From the NCBI RefSeq assembly GCF_900111615.1, contig NZ_FOHU01000014.1, positions 16,207 through 80,206 of the forward strand: a DNA stretch of 64,000 nt, read 5' to 3'. This DNA is from Natronincola peptidivorans (GTDB lineage: Bacteria; Bacillota; Clostridia; Peptostreptococcales; Natronincolaceae). The position numbers were made by a program, and so were the translations under genes. The notes below the pieces were generated by a model that ran no database searches, was not told where the DNA came from, and saw nothing but the letters and a program-made list of their open reading frames with translations. Below, piece after piece: positions 40,747 through 50,685 of this stretch. Position 1 is the first letter of the stretch. Every line of letters begins with the position of its first letter.

Positions 40747-40943
40747 GGTACAAAAGTATCTAGCGAAACCCCTAAAACTTTACAGATTAAAGCATATTCA
40801 TGCGCATATATATTTCTTTTTTCATTTAACATCGCACTTAATATTGGTTGAGGTATTCCTGTAGCCTCAGAAACGAAAGACTGTTTCAATCCTTTGCTAT
40901 CTATATACTTTTTTATTTTTTTTCCAATACTAAAATTATTCAT
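40713..40943 (-). CDS. Cro-like XRE regulator
   Basis: A 76-residue HTH protein (SKGLKQSFVSEATGIPQPIL, SAMLNEKRNIYAHEYALICK, LGVSLDTFV). It is divergent from the CI-like repressor across a shared operator region, the Cro position. Its ATG follows GGGAGGAGATGGCTAA. Confidence 0.8.
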   Translation of the reverse strand: MNNFSIGKKIKKYIDSKGLKQSFVSEATGIPQPILSAMLNEKRNIYAHEYALICKVLGVSLDTFVPDEQVATKEAI

Positions 40944-40969
40944 TTAGCCATCTCCTCCCTCGTCTTTAT

Positions 40970-41046
40970 TTCATATTTCATGAAGTTAATTATAATATAA
41001 TGCATATATTATGAAGTGTCAACACTTATTTTCATGTTTTATGAAG
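40970..41046. promoter_or_regulatory. three-site phage operator
   Basis: Three 16-bp sites, TTCATATTTCATGAAG (40970-40985), TGCATATATTATGAAG (41001-41016) and TTCATGTTTTATGAAG (41031-41046), have starts spaced 31 and 30 bases apart, about three helical turns. The middle site fills the spacer of the cro promoter. This matches a CI/Cro switch. Confidence 0.8.
40994..41022 (-). promoter_or_regulatory. cro-side (lytic) promoter
   Basis: TTGACA (41022-41017), a 17-base spacer and TATATT (40999-40994) on the minus strand. It is near consensus and covered by the middle operator. Confidence 0.75.
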
Positions 41047-41052
41047 TTTTTA

Positions 41053-41081
41053 TTGTAATTTCGGATTAAAAATTGTAATAT
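41053..41081 (+). promoter_or_regulatory. repressor (lysogeny) promoter
   Basis: TTGTAA (41053-41058), a 17-base spacer and TAATAT (41076-41081) on the plus strand, ending 30 bases before the repressor ATG. The third operator lies just upstream. Confidence 0.7.
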
Positions 41082-41111
41082 ATAGAAAAGGGTGAAAGGT
41101 GCTGATTATAC

Positions 41112-41564
41112 ATGAAACATTTAAAAACCATAAAAGAAAAGATATCTCATAACATAAGATGCTTTAGAGAACTGAATAAATTAACACAAAAGCAACTTGC
41201 TGAAAAATTAGGTGTTAAGCATAATGCAATATCTAGTTGGGAAAGCGGAACCAATGCAGTAGATATAGAAATTCTTTTAGAGATGTGTAAAATATTTGGC
41301 GTAACAATAAATGAGATGTATGGAATAGAAAATAAAGAAAAGCAATATTTAAGCCCAAATGAAATGAAACTTATAAAAAGCTATCGAACTTTAACTTCCT
41401 CTGGAAAAGAATCTATAGATAAAACCATTTCTAACCTTCTTGAATATGAGAGAAATTTAAAAATTGAACTAGAAAATAAAGAGCCGGAGTTAATGGCAGC
41501 TCACAATGATGATAATTCAGAAGAGCAACAAGAGTTAATGAAACAGGATTTAGAGGAGTTATAA
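41112..41564 (+). CDS. CI-like phage repressor (XRE)
   Basis: A 150-residue repressor. The N-terminal XRE HTH (RELNKLTQKQLAEKLGVKHN, AISSWESGTNAVDIEILLEM) is followed by a linker and an acidic helical C terminus (NLLEYERNLKIELENKEPEL, EEQQELMKQDLEEL). It lacks a LexA-type peptidase domain, so induction may depend on the ImmA-like protease encoded next. The ATG follows AAAGGTG. Confidence 0.88.
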   Translation: MKHLKTIKEKISHNIRCFRELNKLTQKQLAEKLGVKHNAISSWESGTNAVDIEILLEMCKIFGVTINEMYGIENKEKQYLSPNEMKLIKSYRTLTSSGKESIDKTISNLLEYERNLKIELENKEPELMAAHNDDNSEEQQELMKQDLEEL

Positions 41565-41584
41565 AAAAACTTGAGGTGATCTAA

Positions 41585-42049
41585 ATGAATACATATGAAA
41601 GATTGCTTATACATGCAGAAGATAAGAACATTATAGTAGTCGAAAAATATTTTAAGTCAAAATCTAAAGGTTTGTGTAAAAATAATAAGATTGGTATTAG
41701 TAAAATTATTAAACACTCTACTGAGAAAGCTTGTGTTTTGGCTGAGGAACTTGGTCATTATCATAGAACAAGTGGTAATATACTAGATCAATCTAAAATC
41801 AATAATAGAAAACAGGAACTTAAGGCTCGTAGGTGGGCTATTAAAAAATTGATTCGTGTAGAACAGTTTATCGATGCTTTTGATGCTGGGGTAAGAGATC
41901 GTCATGAGTTAGCAGAATTTTTAGAAGTGACTGAAGAATTTATAGATATGGCTATAGAGCATTTTAAAGGAATATATGGTTATTCGCATACTATTGGAAA
42001 TTATACTTTATTTTTTAGTCCATTATGGGTTTATAGGCATTTTGAATAA
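41585..42049 (+). CDS. ImmA/IrrE-like metallopeptidase
   Basis: A 154-residue protein. The metal motif lies in ACVLAEELGHYHRTSGNI near residue 55, the ImmA pattern with Glu in place of the first His of the usual HExxH-type motif, as in many Firmicute phage members. ImmA in ICEBs1 cleaves its cognate repressor to induce excision. Adjacency to the repressor implies the same role. The ATG follows GAGGTGATC. Confidence 0.85.
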   Translation: MNTYERLLIHAEDKNIIVVEKYFKSKSKGLCKNNKIGISKIIKHSTEKACVLAEELGHYHRTSGNILDQSKINNRKQELKARRWAIKKLIRVEQFIDAFDAGVRDRHELAEFLEVTEEFIDMAIEHFKGIYGYSHTIGNYTLFFSPLWVYRHFE

Positions 42050-42080
42050 TATAGATAATGGAAGGGGTTGATTAGTAGCT

Positions 42081-43100
42081 ATGAGATTACCGAATGGCTA
42101 CGGTAGTGTGTATAAGCTTTCAGGTAATAGGCGTAAGCCTTGGATTGCTAGAAAGACTATAGGATGGGATGAGAATGGAAAGCAACTTTATCAAACAATA
42201 GGTTATTATGAGAAAAGGCCAGATGCTCTTAATGCACTTGCTGAATTTAACAAGAATCCTTATGACATGAAGGTTTCTACGATTACATTTGCTGAAGTAT
42301 TTGAGAAATGGAACGAAGGAAAATATCCTACTATTTCAAAATCTAATATAAATGGATATAATGCAGCTTTTAAAACCTCTGAAGTACTACACAATATCAA
42401 GTTTGTTGAGATAAGAGCTAAGCATATGCAGGATGTGATTAGGACTTGTGGTAAGGGCCATGGCACCCTTAGAAAAATAAAGGTATTATTTAATCAACTT
42501 TATAAGTTTGCCATGGAGAATGATATTGTTACTAAAGATTATTCTGATTATGTGGATATCGGTAAAAATACAGAAGGCAGTACTAGAAAGTCATTTACCT
42601 CTAAGGAGATAAAAAGATTGTTCGAAGTAGTAGATCATATTGAGTTTGTAGATACTATCTTGATCATGATTTATACTGGCCTTAGAATAGGTGAACTGCT
42701 AATATTGGAAAACGCGGCTATTGACTTAGACAATAGAACTATAATAGGTGGAATAAAGACAGAAGCAGGAAAAGATAGGATTGTTCCTATAAGTAGTAAG
42801 ATACTTCCCTTAGTAGAAAATAGAGTATCTTTAAATAAATACTTTTTGATGAATATAGAAGGTAATATGCTAAAATACGATAATTACTATAGAGAAAAAT
42901 TCATCCCAATTATGGAGCAACTGGGAATGGATCACAAACCACATGACTGTAGACACACCTTTGCCACTTTGATGGGTAACGCTGGAGCTGATACTGTAGC
43001 ACTACAAAAGATAATAGGACATGCTAGCTATCAAACCACTGCTAATATTTATACGCATAAGGATATAGAACAATTAAAGAAGGCTATCGATCTGATTTAG
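42081..43100 (+). CDS. tyrosine-recombinase integrase
   Basis: A 339-residue phage integrase. It has an N-terminal arm-binding domain (YGSVYKLSGNRRKPWIARKT), a core-binding domain, and catalytic residues: Arg in TGLRIGE (near 202), Lys in KTEAGKDR, HDCRH (near 288), GHAS and the nucleophile Tyr in IYTHKD (near 324). It recombines the phage site with the 3' end of rpsI, which lies 127 bases past its stop. The ATG follows GGAAGGGG. A terminator shared with rpsI follows. Confidence 0.95.
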   Translation: MRLPNGYGSVYKLSGNRRKPWIARKTIGWDENGKQLYQTIGYYEKRPDALNALAEFNKNPYDMKVSTITFAEVFEKWNEGKYPTISKSNINGYNAAFKTSEVLHNIKFVEIRAKHMQDVIRTCGKGHGTLRKIKVLFNQLYKFAMENDIVTKDYSDYVDIGKNTEGSTRKSFTSKEIKRLFEVVDHIEFVDTILIMIYTGLRIGELLILENAAIDLDNRTIIGGIKTEAGKDRIVPISSKILPLVENRVSLNKYFLMNIEGNMLKYDNYYREKFIPIMEQLGMDHKPHDCRHTFATLMGNAGADTVALQKIIGHASYQTTANIYTHKDIEQLKKAIDLI

Positions 43101-43178
43101 TACTTTGTTAGTTATGCGTTAGTTTTATGTTAGTTTTATGTAATTTTTAGTATGTTTTAATAGATTCTTAGAAAGAAC

Positions 43179-43210
43179 AAAACCTCCAAATATAAGCATT
43201 TGGAGGTTTT
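43179..43210. terminator. bidirectional terminator (int and rpsI)
   Basis: Twelve-base arms (43179-43190 and 43199-43210) pair perfectly around an eight-base loop, with A and T runs at the ends. It comes from phage DNA and now ends the rpsI transcript 16 bases past the stop, in place of the chromosomal terminator. Confidence 0.85.
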
Positions 43211-43225
43211 TCATTTTTAACTTTA

Positions 43226-43618
43226 CTATCTCTTTGAGAATTGTGGAGCACGTCTTGCTGCTTTTAAACCATATTTCTTTCTTTCCTTCATTCTTGCATC
43301 TCTTGTTAAGAAACCAGCTTTTTTTAAAACCCCTCTTAATTCATCATCGGATTTTATTAGTGCTCTTGATATACCATGTCTTAAAGCACCAGCTTGGCCT
43401 GTGAAGCCTCCACCTTTAACGGTTGCGATAACATCATATTTAGCTGTAGTGTTTGTCAGGTCTAATGGACGTCTTACTTCTCTTTTTAGTGTTTCATAAT
43501 CTAGATATTCTTCAATATCACGTTTATTTATAGTAATGTTTCCTTCACCAGGAACTAATCTAACTCTAGCAATTGATTTTTTTCTTCTACCTGTTCCATA
43601 ATACGCTACTTTTGCCAT
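43226..43618 (-). CDS. rpsI: 30S ribosomal protein S9
   Basis: A 130-residue S9 ([40 protein letters not shown], ending QFSKR). The flexible C-terminal tail contacts P-site tRNA. The prophage is integrated at exactly these last codons: bases 43227-43242 are the attachment core, and the TAG stop uses one phage base. The protein sequence appears unchanged by integration. It is the last gene of the rplM-rpsI unit. Confidence 0.97.
   Translation of the reverse strand: MAKVAYYGTGRRKKSIARVRLVPGEGNITINKRDIEEYLDYETLKREVRRPLDLTNTTAKYDVIATVKGGGFTGQAGALRHGISRALIKSDDELRGVLKKAGFLTRDARMKERKKYGLKAARRAPQFSKR
43227..43242. other. prophage attachment site (rpsI side)
   Basis: The copy of the 16-bp core within rpsI. 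On the minus strand it reads AATTCTCAAAGAGATA, covering part of the Gln codon, Phe, Ser, Lys, Arg and the first two bases of the stop. The first phage base makes TAG. Confidence 0.9.
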
Positions 43619-43650
43619 CTATTTTCTCCTCCTTTCGTATCTGATAAATA

Positions 43651-44079
43651 TTAGATATCTAATACTTCTGGTTTTTGAGCTTCATGATTGTGGTTCGGAC
43701 CAGCATATATTTTAAGTTTTTTAATCATTTGTCTGCCAAGTCTTGTTTTTGGAAGCATACCTTTTACTGAATTGAAAAGTAATTTTTCTGGTTTTTCAGC
43801 AAGCATTCTTCTGAAAGGCACTTGCTTTAACCCTCCTGGATGTCCTGTATGATAAGTATAGAATTGTTGATCTAGTTTTTTACCTGTTAGTTCAACCTTT
43901 TCAGCGTTTACAATAATTACAAAATCACCGGTATCTACATGAGGTGTATATTCTGGTTTGTTTTTACCTGTTAATATTTTTGCAATTTCTGTACATAATC
44001 TACCTAGGGTTTTACCTTCAGCGTCAACTACAAACCATTTCTTTTCCACTTCATTTGGCTTCGCCATATATGATTTCAT
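43651..44079 (-). CDS. rplM: 50S ribosomal protein L13
   Basis: A 142-residue L13, an early-assembling large-subunit protein ([58 protein letters not shown]). The ATG at 44079 follows AGAAGGAGGG. An upstream frame to 44190 is leader sequence. It is first in the rplM-rpsI operon, with its own promoter and a leader. Confidence 0.97.
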   Translation of the reverse strand: MKSYMAKPNEVEKKWFVVDAEGKTLGRLCTEIAKILTGKNKPEYTPHVDTGDFVIIVNAEKVELTGKKLDQQFYTYHTGHPGGLKQVPFRRMLAEKPEKLLFNSVKGMLPKTRLGRQMIKKLKIYAGPNHNHEAQKPEVLDI

Positions 44080-44190
44080 CGTTTTCCCTCCTTCTAGATT
44101 TCCTAAAAAATCATCTGTTTTCTTACATAGTCCTCTAGTGGTATTTATATGAATAAGACCCGGGGCTAGTGGATCCTTATTTACATACAC
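44080..44190 (-). promoter_or_regulatory. rplM leader RNA, possible L13 autoregulatory site
   Basis: A leader of about 110 bases lies between the predicted start point and rplM. It can form a stem from TCCACTAG and CTAGAGGA on the minus strand, around a loop. L13 leader RNAs that bind L13 are known in Firmicutes. I see no exact match to a model. Confidence 0.4.
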
Positions 44191-44196
44191 TCATAT

Positions 44197-44225
44197 ATTT
44201 TAATACAACCACCCTAGTGTGTCAA
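44197..44225 (-). promoter_or_regulatory. rplM-rpsI promoter
   Basis: TTGACA (44225-44220), a 17-base spacer and TAAAAT (44202-44197). It overlaps the end of truA, so rplM-rpsI can be transcribed apart from the upstream operon. Confidence 0.75.
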
Positions 44226-44960
44226 GGGGTAAAATACTTTCTCTAAAAATAAACCTTGGGGTGGAGCAAGATGTCCCGCATTTCTTCTGTCACCTGTTTC
44301 TAAAGCTTTCTTTACTATCTCTAAATCTCTCTTACCACTGCCTATTTCCACTAAAGTCCCTACTATGATTCTCACCATGTTATATAAAAACCCATTCCCT
44401 TCAAATTCCAACCAAATACAGTGACCCTGTCTTTCTAGCTTTATATGCTTTATTGTTCGAATTGTACTTTTTACGCTGCTGCCGCTGGACATAAAGGCTT
44501 TAAAATCATGGGTGCCTATAAAAAGCTTAACTGCTTCTTCTATTTTAGCTATATCTAACTCATAGGTGATATGATAGCTGTGGTTTCTTAATAAAGGACT
44601 TCTTTGAGGATATATGTATAGCTGGTATCCATACATCTTTCCCTCTGCCCAATATCTCGCATGAAAATCCTTTGATACTTCCTTTGCTTCCAAAACAGCA
44701 ATATCCTGAGGCAAAAAGTGATTGATGGCTCTAGCAAAACCTCCTACTGGAATATTGGAAGCTGTGTAAAAGTTCGCCACCTGTCCTCTAGCATGAACTT
44801 TAGCATCTGTCCTGCCAGAACCATTGATATTTAAATCCTCGCCAGTTAGTTTTTTTAAAGCTTTCTTAATTTCTCCCTGAATCGTTATGCCATTAGGTTG
44901 TATCTGCCATCCATTGTAGTTTGTGCCATCATATTCAATTTTAATCATAATGTTTCGCAT
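44214..44960 (-). CDS. truA: tRNA pseudouridine(38-40) synthase
   Basis: A 248-residue TruA, which makes pseudouridine at positions 38-40 of the tRNA anticodon arm. The catalytic Asp lies in GSGRTDAKVHARGQVANFYT, and the N terminus reads IKIEYDGTNYNGWQ. I chose the ATG at 44960 (MRNIM) from family alignment; an ATG 15 bases upstream is possible and neither has a strong ribosome site. It follows ecfT by 15-30 bases in the ecf operon. Confidence 0.95.
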   Translation of the reverse strand: MRNIMIKIEYDGTNYNGWQIQPNGITIQGEIKKALKKLTGEDLNINGSGRTDAKVHARGQVANFYTASNIPVGGFARAINHFLPQDIAVLEAKEVSKDFHARYWAEGKMYGYQLYIYPQRSPLLRNHSYHITYELDIAKIEEAVKLFIGTHDFKAFMSSGSSVKSTIRTIKHIKLERQGHCIWLEFEGNGFLYNMVRIIVGTLVEIGSGKRDLEIVKKALETGDRRNAGHLAPPQGLFLEKVFYPLTH

Positions 44961-44990
44961 AGAAATCAGTCCCATCTATGTTTAAAGATT

Positions 44991-45785
44991 TTATAGTCTT
45001 AAGAACACCAACACAGCTATTAATGTCCCTGCTACAGCAAAACCTACAATGTCCTGTTTTACCATTCTTAATTCCTTCATCCGAGTACGGTTATCTCCTC
45101 CTCGATAGCATCTAGCCTCCATTGCCATAGCAAGGTCATCTGCTCTTCTAAAGGCGCTTATGAATAGTGGGACTAGAAGGGGCACTAAGCTTTTGGCTCG
45201 ATTAATAATGTTGCCGCTTTCAAAATCTGCCCCTCTAGCAATTTGTGCCTTCATGATTTTATCAGTTTCTTCTAATAGGGTAGGTATAAATCTTAAGGCT
45301 ATTGTCATCATCATAGCCAACTCATGGGCTGGAATTCCAATTCTTTTAAATGGATTCAAGAGATGCTCTATGCCATCTGTCAGCATGATAGGCGATGTTG
45401 TTAAGGTTAGTAAGGAGGTGCCTACCACCAAAAGTATCAGCCTTATCGCCATAAATACTGCTTGATATAAACCTTCTCTTGTTACATTTAATGGTCCTAT
45501 ATGGAATAAACTTTCACCGCTGGTCATGAACACATTAATAAAAAATGTAATGGTAATTAAAATATATAACGGTTTTAAACCTTTAATCATATATTTAAAG
45601 GGAATTTTAGAAATAATGGTTGCCATAATAATAAAGCTCACAACAAAAATATACCCTATAAAGTTTTTTACAAGAAATAAACCTACAATCAAAGCAAATG
45701 TTACTAAGATTTTAGTTCTAGGATCTAACTTGTGTATTGCTGACCCTGTTGGATAATGTTGTCCTATTGTTATATCTTTAAGCAT
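44991..45785 (-). CDS. ecfT: energy-coupling factor transporter transmembrane subunit T
   Basis: A 264-residue membrane protein that couples two ATPases to substrate-binding S subunits for vitamin uptake. Four to six helices are visible. The two coupling Ala-Arg-containing helices include [16 protein letters not shown] and [16 protein letters not shown]. Its start overlaps ecfA2 by eight bases. No S subunit is nearby, so this is a shared group II ECF module. Confidence 0.95.
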   Translation of the reverse strand: MLKDITIGQHYPTGSAIHKLDPRTKILVTFALIVGLFLVKNFIGYIFVVSFIIMATIISKIPFKYMIKGLKPLYILITITFFINVFMTSGESLFHIGPLNVTREGLYQAVFMAIRLILLVVGTSLLTLTTSPIMLTDGIEHLLNPFKRIGIPAHELAMMMTIALRFIPTLLEETDKIMKAQIARGADFESGNIINRAKSLVPLLVPLFISAFRRADDLAMAMEARCYRGGDNRTRMKELRMVKQDIVGFAVAGTLIAVLVFLRL

Positions 45786-46641
45786 CTCTCTTACCTCTTA
45801 TCCATTTTAAGATTTCTTCCTTTGCCTCTTCTACAGTAAAAATATCTTCTCCTAAGTGAACTCCTGCTTCCTTAAGCTTATCCATTAAAAAAGTAATTTG
45901 AGGAATACCTAGACCTATAGATTCTAATATGCTTGATTGTTTGAATACTTCTCTAGGTGCTCCAGTCAGTGCCACTTTGCCACGATGCATTACTATAATT
46001 CTATCTACAAGCTTTGCTATATCCTCCATACTATGAGATACAAGAATAATAGTGTTTTTATATTTCTCATGAAGAACTTTAATTTGTTGTAGTATTTCGT
46101 CTCTAGACCTAGGATCTAAGCCTGCTGTGGGCTCATCTAGAATCAATACCTCAGGTCGCATAGCTAATACCCCTGCAATTGCAACTCTTCTTCTTTGGCC
46201 ACCACTCAACTCAAAAGGAGATCTATCCTTTAGCTGATCATAAGAAAGCTTTACTAGCTCCATTGCTTCTTTTACTCTTTCTTTGATTTCTTTCTCAGTT
46301 AACCCAAGATTAAATGGCCCAAAGGCTATATCTTTGTATACAGTTTCTTCAAACAGCTGATGTTCTGGGTATTGAAATACCAAGCCTACTCTTTTCCTAA
46401 CTTCCACCAGCTTTACAGAGGTATCTGTAATATCTAGGTTGTTAATAATAATTTTACCACTACTGGGCTTTATCAAACCATTAAGATGTTGGATAAGGGT
46501 TGATTTTCCTGAGCCTGTGTGGCCTATTAACCCTATAAATTCTCCATCCTGTATTTCAATAGAAACATTATCTAAAGCTTTTGTTTCAAAGGGACTTTTA
46601 GGATTATAGATATGGGTTAATTTTTCTATTTTAATCGACAT
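45778..46641 (-). CDS. ecfA2: ECF transporter ATPase A2
   Basis: A 287-residue ABC ATPase. Walker A is [10 protein letters not shown]-loop [13 protein letters not shown], signature [13 protein letters not shown] and Walker [13 protein letters not shown]. It pairs with EcfA1. It overlaps ecfA1 by 16 bases and ecfT by eight. Confidence 0.96.
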   Translation of the reverse strand: MSIKIEKLTHIYNPKSPFETKALDNVSIEIQDGEFIGLIGHTGSGKSTLIQHLNGLIKPSSGKIIINNLDITDTSVKLVEVRKRVGLVFQYPEHQLFEETVYKDIAFGPFNLGLTEKEIKERVKEAMELVKLSYDQLKDRSPFELSGGQRRRVAIAGVLAMRPEVLILDEPTAGLDPRSRDEILQQIKVLHEKYKNTIILVSHSMEDIAKLVDRIIVMHRGKVALTGAPREVFKQSSILESIGLGIPQITFLMDKLKEAGVHLGEDIFTVEEAKEEILKWIRGKRDA

Positions 46642-47462
46642 AATTCCATCACCATCTCATCTACAGTTAGTATATCTGCTGGCAGGCTGATACCTTCCTT
46701 CACTAGCTCATGAGCTAAATCTGTAACCTGAGGTACATCTAAGCCTAATATTTTTAATTTCTCTACCTGAGTAAACACTTCTCTAGGAGTGCCTTCTAAT
46801 ACTATTTTCCCATCCTCCATTACAATCACTCGATCTGCATTTACTGCTTCCTCCATAAAGTGGGTAATATGAATAATGGTTATGTTTTCTTCTTTATTTA
46901 ACTTCTTTATTGTATTGATGACTTCATTTCTTCCAACCGGATCTAGCATAGCTGTTGGCTCATCAAAGATGATGCAGTCCGGACGCATAGCAATCACTCC
47001 AGCGATGGCGATTCTTTGTTTTTGTCCACCAGACAGTAAATGAGGAGCTTTTTCTCTGTACTCTATCATATCTACAATATTTAAAGCTTCATCTACCCTC
47101 TTACGTATCTCCTCTGGTGTTACACCTAGGTTTTCAGGTCCAAAAGCAACATCTTCCTCTACTATTGTGGCAACAATTTGGTTGTCGGGGTTTTGGAAAA
47201 CCATCCCGGCTGTTTGTCTTATATCCCACATATTGCTTTCGTCCTTTGTATCCATATCTTTTACCATTACCTTGCCTTCTGTAGGTAATAGCAAAGCATT
47301 AATGTGCTTGGCTAATGTAGATTTGCCTGACCCATTATGTCCAATAATAACTACAAACTCTCCTTTTTTCACCTTTATAGAGATATCCTTTAGAGCCTTT
47401 ATCTCTTCTTCGTTATTTTTATATTGAAAGGTCACATTTTCTACTTCTATCATTGATTTCAT
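46626..47462 (-). CDS. ecfA1: ECF transporter ATPase A1
   Basis: A 278-residue ABC ATPase ([54 protein letters not shown]). The ATG at 47462 follows GAGGAGATCC, so the frame upstream to 47546 is not used. It is first in ecfA1-ecfA2-ecfT-truA. A TATAAT-like -10 on the minus strand at 47654-47649 may belong to its own promoter; otherwise the upstream gap holds only the rpoA-operon terminator. Confidence 0.96.
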   Translation of the reverse strand: MKSMIEVENVTFQYKNNEEEIKALKDISIKVKKGEFVVIIGHNGSGKSTLAKHINALLLPTEGKVMVKDMDTKDESNMWDIRQTAGMVFQNPDNQIVATIVEEDVAFGPENLGVTPEEIRKRVDEALNIVDMIEYREKAPHLLSGGQKQRIAIAGVIAMRPDCIIFDEPTAMLDPVGRNEVINTIKKLNKEENITIIHITHFMEEAVNADRVIVMEDGKIVLEGTPREVFTQVEKLKILGLDVPQVTDLAHELVKEGISLPADILTVDEMVMELCRLK

Positions 47463-47702
47463 TAGGATCTCCTCGCTTATAGTTTTCCAGTTTTCTTCTT
47501 TTAATATGGTATATATACCCAATTTCTTTGTTTTCTGTAACATCATTTCATTTTCACTTAAAGATAAGCTTCACTTTAAGAAATATCCCTCTCTTAACCT
47601 CAAGCTCAGCTTTAATCTAGATATATATCCTTAAGGATTCATCCTATATTATAACTTATTTTTTCTTTAAAAACTATTATTTATCACAACTATTTATCTC
47701 AG

Positions 47703-47740
47703 CAAAAAAACAGGGACCAAGTTTTATGGACTTAATCCCT
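47703..47740 (-). terminator. terminator of the alpha operon
   Basis: Eleven-base arms agggaccaagt (47712-47722) and acttaatccct (47730-47740) pair with two G-U contacts. On the minus strand seven T residues follow. It ends the transcript after rplQ. Confidence 0.85.
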
Positions 47741-47749
47741 TTTGTCTAT

Positions 47750-48091
47750 TTATACTAGTTCAAGAATTACCATTTCAGCAGCGTCCCCTCTTCTAGGGCC
47801 TACTTTAATGATTCTTGTATAACCACCATTTCTATCTTGGTATTTTGCAGCTATATCAGTGAATAAGTCTTTTACAACTGTTTCATCTGTCATATATGCC
47901 AATGCTTGACGTCTAGCATGAAGGTCGCCTTTTTTAGCTAAAGTAATCATTTTATCTGCTAATCTTTTAGTTTCTTTAGCTCTAGTGTCAGTAGTTTCAA
48001 TACGTCCACTTTTTATAAGACTTGTTACTAAGTTTCTTAGCATCAAATCTCTATGACCACTTTCACGTCCTAATTTTCTATATCCAGCCAT
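47750..48091 (-). CDS. rplQ: 50S ribosomal protein L17
   Basis: A 113-residue L17 ([40 protein letters not shown], ending [10 protein letters not shown]). It lies near the exit tunnel. Last gene of the rpsM-rpsK-rpsD-rpoA-rplQ unit, with a terminator directly after it. Confidence 0.97.
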   Translation of the reverse strand: MAGYRKLGRESGHRDLMLRNLVTSLIKSGRIETTDTRAKETKRLADKMITLAKKGDLHARRQALAYMTDETVVKDLFTDIAAKYQDRNGGYTRIIKVGPRRGDAAEMVILELV

Positions 48092-48113
48092 AACTATCCC
48101 TCCTTACTACTAG

Positions 48114-49061
48114 TTACTCATCACTTGGTCTTAAACCTAAGCCTAGCTCAGCTAATTTCTTTTGTACCTCTTCAAGAGATTTCTTTCCAAGGTTTCTAAC
48201 CTTCATCATATCTTCTTCTGATTTCATCGTAAGCTCCTGAACGGTATTAATGCCAGCTCTTTTTAAACAGTTATAGGATCGAACAGAAAGGTCTAGTTCT
48301 TCTATTGTCATTTCCAGCATCTTTTCTTTTTTATCTTCTTCTTTGTGTACCATGATTTCTACATCATTCACATGCTCTGTCAAAGTGATAAAAAGATTGA
48401 GATGTTCGTTCATAATCTTAGCTGCTAATGAAATAGCTTCATCAGGTTTGATACTACCGTCAGTAAATACTTCTATAATCAATTTGTCATAGTCAGTAAC
48501 TTGACCTACTCTAGTGTTTTCAACTGAGTAGCTTACTTTTTTTACAGGAGTAAAGATAGAATCAACAGGAAGTACCCCAATAGGCATTCCTGGTGTTTTG
48601 TTGTTCTCTGCGGCTATATAGCCCCTCCCCTTAGATACATTAATTTCCATCATGAACTTTCCTTCAGTATCTAATGTTGCAATATGCAGCTCTGGATTTA
48701 AAATCTCTACATCTGCATCAGCAATAATATCTCCTGCTGTAACAACACCTTCTCCTTCTGACTCAATTCTGATGGTTTTAGGTTCATCGCCATGTAATCT
48801 TACGGATAAACTTTTAAGGTTTAAGATGATTTCTGTTACATCTTCCTTTACACCAGGAATCGTAGTAAACTCATGTAATACCCCATCAATCTTGATGGAG
48901 GTTACTGCTGCTCCTGGCAGAGAAGATAACATAATCCTTCTAAGGGAATTTCCTAAGGTTGTGCCATAGCCTCTTTCTAGGGGCTCTACCACAAATCTAC
49001 CATAGGAAAAGTCTTCACTTAATTCAACTACTTCTACTTTAGGTTTTTCCATTTCTATCAT
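48114..49061 (-). CDS. rpoA: RNA polymerase subunit alpha
   Basis: A 315-residue alpha subunit. The N-terminal domain (to about 230) carries [20 protein letters not shown] for dimer formation and beta contacts. The C-terminal domain (about 248-315) has helix-hairpin-helix elements [20 protein letters not shown] and [20 protein letters not shown] that bind UP elements and activators. The ATG has GGAGGG. Confidence 0.98.
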   Translation of the reverse strand: MIEMEKPKVEVVELSEDFSYGRFVVEPLERGYGTTLGNSLRRIMLSSLPGAAVTSIKIDGVLHEFTTIPGVKEDVTEIILNLKSLSVRLHGDEPKTIRIESEGEGVVTAGDIIADADVEILNPELHIATLDTEGKFMMEINVSKGRGYIAAENNKTPGMPIGVLPVDSIFTPVKKVSYSVENTRVGQVTDYDKLIIEVFTDGSIKPDEAISLAAKIMNEHLNLFITLTEHVNDVEIMVHKEEDKKEKMLEMTIEELDLSVRSYNCLKRAGINTVQELTMKSEEDMMKVRNLGKKSLEEVQKKLAELGLGLRPSDE

Positions 49062-49126
49062 TTCGTTTAAACCCTCCTTTTAATATGTTCTGTACTATAT
49101 TGAGGGTAACTGATTCTAATCATTTA

Positions 49127-49750
49127 TTATCTAGAATATAGCTCAATTATTAGATTTTCTGCTATTGGTATGTCAACATCTTCTCTTGAAGGCAGTGAAA
49201 CAATTTTTCCCTCTAACTTTTCAATATCTACACTTACCCATTGCGGTACTGTTCCTTTAAAGGTTTCCTTCAGTTCTTTAAACTGTGGAGAATTTGTAGA
49301 AGTTTCGCCAACTGCAATTACATCTCCAGCTTTTACAATATAAGAAGGAACGTCTACTTTTCTACCATTGATAGTGAAATGACCGTGGACTACTAATTGT
49401 CTTGCTTGCGCTCTTGAAGAAGCGAAACCTAATCTATAGATGACATTATCCAGTCTTGTTTCTAATATTCTTAAAAGATTTTCACCTGTGATACCTGCTT
49501 GTTTTTCAGCAATCTCGAAGTATTTTCTGAACTGAGCTTCCAATACTCCATAAAATCTTTTAGCTTTTTGTTTTTCTCTTAATTGCATACCATAGTTTGA
49601 AAGTTTTTTTCTACTGGTTCCATGTTGTCCTGGAGCAAAATTTCTTTTGTTAACAGCACATTTATCTGTATAGCATCTGTCGCCCTTTAAGTATAGTTTC
49701 ATACCTTCACGTCGACATAGTCTACATACCGCCTCTGTATATCTTGCCAT
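49127..49750 (-). CDS. rpsD: 30S ribosomal protein S4
   Basis: A 207-residue S4 that starts small-subunit assembly. The N-terminal zinc cluster is present ([28 protein letters not shown]), and the S4 RNA-binding domain follows ([20 protein letters not shown]). Several Firmicutes use S4 as a translational repressor of its operon. Confidence 0.97.
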   Translation of the reverse strand: MARYTEAVCRLCRREGMKLYLKGDRCYTDKCAVNKRNFAPGQHGTSRKKLSNYGMQLREKQKAKRFYGVLEAQFRKYFEIAEKQAGITGENLLRILETRLDNVIYRLGFASSRAQARQLVVHGHFTINGRKVDVPSYIVKAGDVIAVGETSTNSPQFKELKETFKGTVPQWVSVDIEKLEGKIVSLPSREDVDIPIAENLIIELYSR

Positions 49751-49780
49751 TCTTGCACCTCCTAATCCTTAAAATCTCTA

Positions 49781-50179
49781 TTATACTCTTCTACGTTTTG
49801 GTGGTCTGCATCCGTTATGAGGCACTGGAGTTACATCTTTGATCATAGTAACCTCAAGGCCTGTTGCTTGTAATGAACGGATAGCAGCTTCTCTACCAGC
49901 TCCTGGTCCTTTAACAAATACTTCTACAGTTTTTAATCCGTGCTCCATAGCAGATTTAGCAGCTGTTTCTGCAGCCATTTGCGCCGCAAATGGTGTAGAT
50001 TTTCTTGAGCCTTTAAATCCTAGCTGGCCTGCACTCGCCCATGCAATTGTATTCCCTTGTACATCCGTTAGTGTAATAATGGAATTATTAAAGGTAGATT
50101 GTATATGCGCTTGACCGCGTTCTATGTTTTTACGTTCTCTTCTTTTACGAGTGGTTTTTCTTTTTGCAACTTTTGCCAT
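49781..50179 (-). CDS. rpsK: 30S ribosomal protein S11
   Basis: A 132-residue S11 of the platform ([40 protein letters not shown], ending [12 protein letters not shown]). It follows rpsM by 19 bases with a good ribosome site. Confidence 0.97.
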   Translation of the reverse strand: MAKVAKRKTTRKRRERKNIERGQAHIQSTFNNSIITLTDVQGNTIAWASAGQLGFKGSRKSTPFAAQMAAETAAKSAMEHGLKTVEVFVKGPGAGREAAIRSLQATGLEVTMIKDVTPVPHNGCRPPKRRRV

Positions 50180-50198
50180 TCTTATCGCCCCTCCTTAC

Positions 50199-50573
50199 CT
50201 ATGCTTTTTTCTTCTTACGACCAACGGTTTTCTTAGGACCTTTTCGAGTACGAGCATTTGTCTTCGTTTTTTGTCCTCTTACAGGTAAACCTTTAATATG
50301 ACGAATACCTCTATAGCATCTAATTTCTTTTAATCTTTTAATGTTCAGGGAAATTTCTCTTCTTAAATCTCCTTCAACATGGCAGTCTTCATCAATAACT
50401 TTTCTTAGTGCATTGATCTCTTCTTCTGTTAAGTCTTTGATTCTAGTGTCAGGATTAACACCAGCAGCAGCTAGTATGTCATTAGATGTTTTTCTGCCTA
50501 TACCAAATATATAAGTTAAACCTATCTCTACTCTTTTATCCCTTGGTAAGTCAACACCAGCAATTCTGGCCAT
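50199..50573 (-). CDS. rpsM: 30S ribosomal protein S13
   Basis: A 124-residue S13 of the head ([40 protein letters not shown], ending [14 protein letters not shown]). It contacts P-site tRNA and L5. A 210-base structured gap separates it from rpmJ, so it may head a separate transcript. Confidence 0.97.
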   Translation of the reverse strand: MARIAGVDLPRDKRVEIGLTYIFGIGRKTSNDILAAAGVNPDTRIKDLTEEEINALRKVIDEDCHVEGDLRREISLNIKRLKEIRCYRGIRHIKGLPVRGQKTKTNARTRKGPKKTVGRKKKKA

Positions 50574-50685
50574 AGTGATTTACACCTCCTAATTCTCTTG
50601 TACCATCGTTATTACCTGTCAATGTCTTACTTATAATGAATTTTGTTGTTTGTAAATTTTGTGTTTGTAAAGTATATTGTTATTT

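Larger units (their letters stand above)
8672..43242. mobile_element. 34.6-kb prophage integrated in rpsI, contractile-tail type
   Basis: A temperate phage genome bounded by the 16-bp repeats at 8672-8687 and 43227-43242, giving an excised circle of 34,555 bp. It has a lysogeny switch, an integrase, early genes with an HUH-type Rep, HNH plus terminase and portal, an HK97-type head module, and a PBSX/Xkd-like contractile tail and baseplate module. Lysis genes and cargo follow. All structural modules are present and apparently intact. Only one early gene (33701-34074) looks frameshifted, so the phage may be inducible. The head resembles siphophage types and the tail myophage types, so it is a mosaic. 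Confidence 0.93.

Noticed and set aside
8883..43100. tRNA genes or a tRNA attachment site in the prophage
   Set aside because: No cloverleaf was seen at either end. The repeat at both ends is rpsI coding sequence.
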